Positions 13,396-17,940 of a stretch of 17,940 nt of DNA are shown piece by piece. The translations under genes were made by a program, and so were the position numbers. Under the pieces are notes generated by a model. That model was not told where the DNA came from, searched no databases, and was given only the letters and a program-made list of their open reading frames with translations. The DNA comes from a bacterium (GTDB lineage Bacteria; Patescibacteriota; Saccharimonadia; Saccharimonadales; UBA4665), in contig JAJYKI010000004.1 in assembly GCA_021788675.1 (NCBI GenBank), positions 1 to 17,940 on the forward strand. Reading direction: 5' to 3'. Positions within the stretch are counted from its first letter, which is position 1. Each line of letters begins with the position of its first letter.

Positions 13396-13641
13396 ATGCA
13401 TTTGTTCGATCAGATAGTCATCGACATAGCGGCAATCCTCTTCAGTCTGTTCTTTTTGATTGCTTGCGGACTAATAATTTACGTTTGGGTAACCTATCGC
13501 CGTCTAGTCAAGCGAGCAACTATGGCAATTGACAGCGTCGAGTCGGTGAGTCGCATGATCAAAGAAGTCGGCTCCAAATCATCTCTTAAAACCGTAGCTA
13601 AAATATTAAGGTACATATTTGCTTCAAGCAGAAAGAGTTAA
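13396..13641 (+). CDS. Small single-pass membrane protein, function unknown
   Basis: 81 residues. One long hydrophobic segment (about 8-31, IVIDIAAILFSLFFLIACGL and onward) is followed by the basic YRRLVKR, giving N-outside, C-inside topology, then a short amphipathic cytoplasmic tail rich in Ser, Val and Lys. There is no signal-peptidase site, so it is an anchor rather than an exported protein. The YtxH-like gene begins two bases after its stop, so the two form a translationally close pair and may act together at the membrane. No good Shine-Dalgarno precedes the ATG. The family is not recognised. Confidence 0.72.
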   Translation: MHLFDQIVIDIAAILFSLFFLIACGLIIYVWVTYRRLVKRATMAIDSVESVSRMIKEVGSKSSLKTVAKILRYIFASSRKS

Positions 13642-13643
13642 AT

Positions 13644-14054
13644 ATGAAAGCTAAAAATTCATTTAAAAAGACGGCGGCAACGGCGGCTCTAGTTGGCGTA
13701 GCCGGGTATGTTGCCGGGTTATTGACGGCACCGAAAGCCGGTAAGGAGACCAGGGCGGATATCCGACGGTCTCTACCGGCCAATAAACAAGATGCTCTCG
13801 AGAAAGCTAAGCTTTTGTATAACGAGATGGATGAGCTGTTAAGTAATGCGCGCGACGAACACGATAATCTGACCGCCAAAGCGCTTACTCACTTAAATGT
13901 AGCCTTGGATAAGGCAAAATCAGGCCGGGACAAGCTTGAAGTCGTGATTGAGTCGGTTAAAGCCGGAGAGGGCTCTGACCGCGATCTTAATAAAGCCATT
14001 AAAGAAGCCGAAAAAGCTGTCGTCCATTTCAAGAAGTTCATGCTTAAAAAATAA
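13644..14054 (+). CDS. YtxH-like envelope/stress protein
   Basis: 136 residues. The N-terminus carries the YtxH-type pattern: basic MKAKNSFKK, a glycine/alanine-rich hydrophobic segment (about 11-28, ALVGVAGYVAGLLTAPKAGK) and the hallmark L.APK.GKETR.DI turn (26-40). The remainder (about 45-136) is a long charged amphipathic helix likely to form a coiled coil. Homologues are small membrane-associated proteins linked to general stress in Firmicutes, with no known enzymatic activity. It follows the single-pass membrane protein gene by two bases and precedes dnaE by about 100 bases. The YtxH assignment rests on the short N-terminal motif and is moderately sure. Confidence 0.78.
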   Translation: MKAKNSFKKTAATAALVGVAGYVAGLLTAPKAGKETRADIRRSLPANKQDALEKAKLLYNEMDELLSNARDEHDNLTAKALTHLNVALDKAKSGRDKLEVVIESVKAGEGSDRDLNKAIKEAEKAVVHFKKFMLKK

Positions 14055-14086
14055 CAATATAGGTCTGGCCAGCATATTGCTTAAGC

Positions 14087-14095
14087 TGCTATACT
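14087..14095 (+). promoter_or_regulatory. Candidate extended -10 promoter of dnaE
   Basis: TGCTATACT fits TG-n-TATAAT with one hexamer mismatch (TATACT at 14090-14095). Transcription would begin near 14102, giving a leader of about 52 bases with AGAGGGAG (14145-14152) before the ATG. The preceding bases TTAAGCTGCTA (14081-14091) are identical to those before uvrB. Confidence 0.6.
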
Positions 14096-14153
14096 TTTAG
14101 TATTGATCTCACAAATAGTGGGCATAAAGAGACAAAAAGTTTAAAGAGGGAGC

Positions 14154-17100
14154 ATGACAGAAAAAGCCTCAGCCAAGGAGGGTAAGCTCGGCAAAGCCGA
14201 CTACGTGCACTTGCACAACCATACGCATTTCAGCGTACTGGACGGTCTGAGTAAGATTGGGCCAATGGTAGATCAGGTCAAGGAAATGGGCATGACCTCG
14301 GTAGCCATAACCGATCATGGCACGATGAGCGGCGTGATTGAATTCTATAAAGCCGCTAAAGAGAAGGAAGTCAAACCGATTATCGGGATGGAGACGTACA
14401 TCGCGGCGCGCTCCCATACGGATAAAGACGTATCTAAAGACAAACCGAACTATCACTTGACTCTTCTGGCCATGAACGACCAGGGGTATAAAAACCTGAT
14501 GCGCTTGTCTTCAATCGCAAATTTAGACGGATTTTACTATAAGCCCAGAATTGATTTCGAATTATTAAGTCAGTATAACGAAGGCCTGATAGTTCTAAGC
14601 GGCTGTATCGGCGGCGAGGTGGCAGACGCATTCAGAAACGGCCAGGACGCTATAGCCGAGACGATTGCCAAGCGATATAAAAAAGTTTTTAAGGATCGGT
14701 ACTACATTGAAGTGCAGGATCACGGTCACCCTGACCATCCCAGTAAGTGGACGGAGCAAGAAAACGTTAACCAAAAATTACTTAAGCTCGGCAAAAAGCT
14801 GGATATACCCTGTGTCCTGACGTGCGATGCTCACTACTTAAGTCATGACGATAAAGAGGCGCACGAGATTTTACTATGCGTCCAGACCGGATCATATTTA
14901 AGCGACACCGATCGAATGAGTCTGGCGGACTTCGATTTGCACCTGACCGACCCTGAAGAAGTGATAGTCCGCTGGGGCAAGTCTCACCCTGAAGTTATAA
15001 AAAACACCAAATTAATAGCCGATCGTTGCAACGTTGAAATCGAACTTGGAAAAATATTAATTCCTAAGTTTCCAGTGCCAGGCAATAGCAGTGAGGCTGA
15101 ATATCTGGAAAAACTGGTATATAACGGCCTAGCCGTCCGATACGCTGGCGCCGATCCGAAACATGCGGCCGACTTAAGCGTAGCCGAATGCTCTAAAATC
15201 CTACCGGAAAATGTGATAGAGAGGGTGCGTTATGAACTGGAAGTTATCGGAGCCATGGGCTTTCAGGGTTACTTCTTGATTATCCACGATTTCATAGCTT
15301 GGGGTAGAAGCCAAGGGATTGTTTTTGGGCCGGGGCGCGGTAGCGCGGCCGGTTCAATCGTGGCCTACGGACTCGGTATTACCTCCTTAGACCCGATAAA
15401 ATACGATTTACTGTTTGAGCGCTTTCTAAACCCGGACCGAATCAGCATGCCGGACGTAGATATAGATATCATGGACACCAGACGTAATGAAGTTATAGCT
15501 TATTGCGCCGAAAAATACGGTCATGACCGGGTGGCTAACATCGTGACGTTCGGTACGATGGCGGCCAGAAATGCCGTCAGGGATGTCGCCCGGGTATTGC
15601 AGGTGCCTTATGCTGAGGCCGACCGACTGGCCAAGATGATACCGCCTCCGGTTCAGGGTAGGCATATACCTTTGAAAATATCTCTTAACGAGGATGCCGA
15701 TTTAAAGCGTGAGTACGAAGTCAGCCCGACCGCCGCCCGGGTGTTTGACTTAGCCATGAAACTGGAGGGCACGATTCGCTCCCACGGCGTCCACGCCGCC
15801 GGTGTTGTCATTGCGCCGGATGAGATCGTTAAGTTCGCACCGCTTGAAATGGCTCAAAAAGGCGTCGTAGCCACGCAATACGCCATGGGTCCGATTGAAG
15901 AGCTCGGCTTGTTAAAAATGGACTTTTTGGGTCTGAGCAACTTAACTATCATCAAAAACACACTAAGGATTATCAAGAAGGTTTATGGCACGGATATAGA
16001 TATAGATAATCTGCCTTTGGACGATAACAAGACCTTCGAATTATTTCAAAAAGGCGATACGACCGGGGTGTTCCAATTTGAATCCGCCGGCATGAAACGT
16101 TACCTTAAACAACTGCAGCCGACAATGTTTGAAGATATTATTGCCATGAATGCGCTCTATAGACCCGGGCCGATGCAATTCATCGAAGACTTTATATCGC
16201 GCAAAAGAGGCGAGCGAAAGATCGTTTATCCGCACGATAGCATGGCTGGCGTGCTAGAAAACACCTACGGCGTGCTTGTTTATCAGGAGCAGGTCATGCA
16301 GATCAGTAAGGAGGTTTGCGGATTCAGTGGCGGTGAAGCCGATACGCTGCGTAAAGCCATCGGCAAGAAAAAGATAGATATCATGCGTAAAATGCGCCAG
16401 CGGATGATAGAGGGTGCCAAAAAAGTATCTGGTATTGATGAACCGACTATGGAGAAATTCTGGCAGCAACTGGAAGACTTTGCCGCCTATTGTTTTAATA
16501 AATCGCACTCGGCATGCTACGCCATGATTGCTTTCCAGACAGCTTATCTAAAGGCCCATTACCCGGCGGCTTTCATGGCGGCCTTGATGACCTCGGATTA
16601 TGATGATACGGAACGTTTGGCTATAGAAATCAGCGAGTGTCAGAAGATGGGGCTGCCGGTCTTACCGCCGGACATCAACGAGTCGTTCAATGAATTCGCC
16701 GTCATTCTGGATAATAAAAATCCGGCTATCCGTTTCGGGTTGACCGCGATTAAAAACGTCGGTAGCAATGCGGTAGAAGAGATCCTGCGGGCGCGCGAGA
16801 ACGGCGGACCGTTTAAAAGCCTGGAAGAATTCCTGATCCGGGTTGATTACCATGCCGTCAACCGCAAATCATTAGAAAGCCTAATCAAGGCCGGAGTGTT
16901 TGACCGTTTCCATGACCGCCAATTACTGCTCGATAGCCTGGATTTAATAATCGCCTTTGCCGCTAAGGCTCAAAAGCAGGCCAATAGCGGTCAGACCGAC
17001 CTTTTCGGCAACGCTATCACTACGGACGACGTCAAAGTCAGCCTTAACTTACCACCCAGCGTCAGCGAGAGGCATATTACGCGCGAACAGCTTATGTGGG

Positions 17101-17822
17101 AGAGGGAATTGCTCGGCTTGTATTTGTCCCAGCATCCGCTTAACCTTTACGAGAATATATTAAGTGAGCAGGCGGTAGCATTAAGTGAACTTAATCAGGA
17201 CATGGACGGCATGAGCGTCCAGGCCGGCGGCATCATAACCGCAGTCAGAGAAATAATGACTAAAAACGGCCAGAAGATGGCGTTTGTGAAGATTGAGGAT
17301 CTGAGTGGCGAAACTGAGGCGATATTGTTCCCGTCCAGCTACCAGCAAACACTAGGTCTTTGGGAGGTTGATCGGGTCGTATTAATGCGCGGCAAGATTT
17401 CCGCTAAAGACCGCGACGGCGTATTGAGCGATGAAATAAAAATCATGGTCGATGATGCCAGAGAGATAACGCCGGAACAGGCGGCTGCCTACCAGCTGAC
17501 AAACAAAAAGGCAAAAGTGCCTAAACCGCGCAAAAAACCGGCTAATTCCGTAGCCATGCCGGGTCCGGGGGCTAAAGGAGTGGTCGATGCATTAAAAGAA
17601 AAACGGCTGTATATCCGCTTAAATGATTCCGATGACCAAACGCTGCTTATGAATCTTAAGCAAACGATTGATGAGCACAAAGGCAATACCGAAGTTGTAT
17701 TGGTGCTTGGCCATGAAGATAATCGCCAGATTATTAAATTACCGTCCGGAATAGATACGAAAACGGCCGGAGTTGACCGGCTTAAGGCTATCATGGGCCA
17801 GGAAAATGTAGCAATCAGATAA
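14154..17822 (+). CDS. dnaE: DNA polymerase III alpha subunit (replicative polymerase)
   Basis: Catalytic subunit of the replicative DNA polymerase, 1222 residues, in the DnaE1 size range (about 1160-1200) with a short extra N-terminus. Order of parts: PHP domain (about 16-290) beginning VHLHNHTHFSVLDG with ITDHGTMSG and retaining its metal-binding histidines (H19, H21, H23), so it may still have proofreading or structural metal binding; palm/thumb with GPGRGSAAGS and PDVDIDI, where D436 and D438 are the first two catalytic aspartates and D590 in KMDFLGL the third; fingers with YRPGPMQFI and CFNKSHSACYAMIAF; then helix-hairpin-helix, an OB-fold (about 1040-1115, with VQAGGIITAVREI), a basic proline-rich linker (KVPKPRKKP) and the C-terminal domain that in relatives contacts tau. 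AGAGGGAG supports the start. Its 3' end overlaps a convergent gene by 8 bp. Confidence 0.98.
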   Translation: MTEKASAKEGKLGKADYVHLHNHTHFSVLDGLSKIGPMVDQVKEMGMTSVAITDHGTMSGVIEFYKAAKEKEVKPIIGMETYIAARSHTDKDVSKDKPNYHLTLLAMNDQGYKNLMRLSSIANLDGFYYKPRIDFELLSQYNEGLIVLSGCIGGEVADAFRNGQDAIAETIAKRYKKVFKDRYYIEVQDHGHPDHPSKWTEQENVNQKLLKLGKKLDIPCVLTCDAHYLSHDDKEAHEILLCVQTGSYLSDTDRMSLADFDLHLTDPEEVIVRWGKSHPEVIKNTKLIADRCNVEIELGKILIPKFPVPGNSSEAEYLEKLVYNGLAVRYAGADPKHAADLSVAECSKILPENVIERVRYELEVIGAMGFQGYFLIIHDFIAWGRSQGIVFGPGRGSAAGSIVAYGLGITSLDPIKYDLLFERFLNPDRISMPDVDIDIMDTRRNEVIAYCAEKYGHDRVANIVTFGTMAARNAVRDVARVLQVPYAEADRLAKMIPPPVQGRHIPLKISLNEDADLKREYEVSPTAARVFDLAMKLEGTIRSHGVHAAGVVIAPDEIVKFAPLEMAQKGVVATQYAMGPIEELGLLKMDFLGLSNLTIIKNTLRIIKKVYGTDIDIDNLPLDDNKTFELFQKGDTTGVFQFESAGMKRYLKQLQPTMFEDIIAMNALYRPGPMQFIEDFISRKRGERKIVYPHDSMAGVLENTYGVLVYQEQVMQISKEVCGFSGGEADTLRKAIGKKKIDIMRKMRQRMIEGAKKVSGIDEPTMEKFWQQLEDFAAYCFNKSHSACYAMIAFQTAYLKAHYPAAFMAALMTSDYDDTERLAIEISECQKMGLPVLPPDINESFNEFAVILDNKNPAIRFGLTAIKNVGSNAVEEILRARENGGPFKSLEEFLIRVDYHAVNRKSLESLIKAGVFDRFHDRQLLLDSLDLIIAFAAKAQKQANSGQTDLFGNAITTDDVKVSLNLPPSVSERHITREQLMWERELLGLYLSQHPLNLYENILSEQAVALSELNQDMDGMSVQAGGIITAVREIMTKNGQKMAFVKIEDLSGETEAILFPSSYQQTLGLWEVDRVVLMRGKISAKDRDGVLSDEIKIMVDDAREITPEQAAAYQLTNKKAKVPKPRKKPANSVAMPGPGAKGVVDALKEKRLYIRLNDSDDQTLLMNLKQTIDEHKGNTEVVLVLGHEDNRQIIKLPSGIDTKTAGVDRLKAIMGQENVAIR

Positions 17823-17940
17823 TCGCGATGCCGTTGTGGGCCAGTATCATGCCGCCTGTGGCTAGTACTATGAGCGTGATGTCGAGCAAAGGATGTTTGG
17901 CAGCAAATTCCTCGCCCTCTATTAGAACTTTACGCCAGGC
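17815..17940 (-). CDS. C-terminal end of a minus-strand membrane protein, truncated by the window edge
   Basis: Read on the minus strand from 17940, a frame stays open for 41 codons to TGA at 17817-17815. The peptide begins AWRKVLIEGEEFAAKHPLLD and then has a hydrophobic run, ITLIVLATGGMILA, ending HNGIAII. This looks like the last membrane helix of an integral membrane protein whose start lies beyond the window. It fills the only non-coding space after dnaE and overlaps the dnaE end by 8 bp, tail to tail. With so few residues no family can be named. Confidence 0.55.
   Translation of the reverse strand, partial: AWRKVLIEGEEFAAKHPLLDITLIVLATGGMILAHNGIAII

Noticed and set aside
13281..13532. 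83-aa frame starting at GTG 13281
   Set aside because: It has no motif or ribosome site, a low-complexity translation, and overlaps the better-supported membrane protein gene at 13396 in another frame.
17489..17794. 101-aa minus-strand frame opposite the dnaE 3' end
   Set aside because: It is antisense to the dnaE linker and C-terminal domain and Ser-rich, as expected for a shadow. The shorter frame ending at 17815 fits the gene layout better.
1..17940. Mobile elements, CRISPR arrays, tRNA or rRNA genes
   Set aside because: No transposase, regularly spaced repeats, terminal inverted repeats or tRNA-like T-arm sequences were seen; gaps between genes are at most about 144 bp.

Overview
This window reads as a chromosomal segment of a small-genome bacterium of the Candidate Phyla Radiation (Patescibacteria), most probably Saccharibacteria or a close relative. 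That placement is an inference from gene style: a split transketolase, a gatCAB operon with an unrelated small membrane protein inserted, many short lineage-type hypotheticals, very short intergenic gaps, and A-rich Shine-Dalgarno or leaderless starts. TGA is used as a stop (uvrB, gatA), so the recoded TGA=Gly table of Gracilibacteria/Absconditabacteria does not apply. No mobile element, phage gene, CRISPR array, rRNA or tRNA was seen.

Left region (1-4004, + strand): a tight carbon-metabolism operon with transketolase N-terminal subunit (cut by the window edge), transketolase C-terminal subunit, class II fructose-bisphosphate aldolase, a small coiled-coil protein and a PfkB-family sugar kinase. 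Together these cover the junction of the non-oxidative pentose phosphate pathway and lower glycolysis. Next (4093-5936) come a 417-residue protein I cannot assign and an SLOG/LOG-type Rossmann protein, probably co-transcribed. Then uvrB (6000-7961), behind its own promoter region with a 14-bp perfect palindrome.

Middle region (7962-11978): a minus-strand two-helix membrane protein converges on uvrB with no gap and diverges from the gat operon across a 67-bp promoter region. The gat operon runs gatC, gatA, a 144-residue membrane-anchored protein of unknown role, gatB, with overlapping ends, and closes with a Rho-independent terminator whose stem starts inside gatB. It makes the amidotransferase that converts misacylated Glu-tRNA(Gln) and/or Asp-tRNA(Asn).

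Right region (12067-17940): a stand-alone SQD1/SqdB-like UDP-sulfoquinovose synthase homologue, a pair of small envelope-type genes (single-TM protein, then YtxH-like protein), and dnaE, the replicative DNA polymerase III alpha subunit. The C-terminal end of a minus-strand membrane protein overlaps the last bases of dnaE and runs off the window.

The most notable points are the SQD1-like enzyme in what looks like an epibiont-type genome, the unassigned 417-residue protein paired with an SLOG protein, the membrane protein embedded in the gat operon, and a shared TTAAGCTGCTA extended -10 element in front of uvrB and dnaE. I see no self-evident new multi-gene system such as a defence island.
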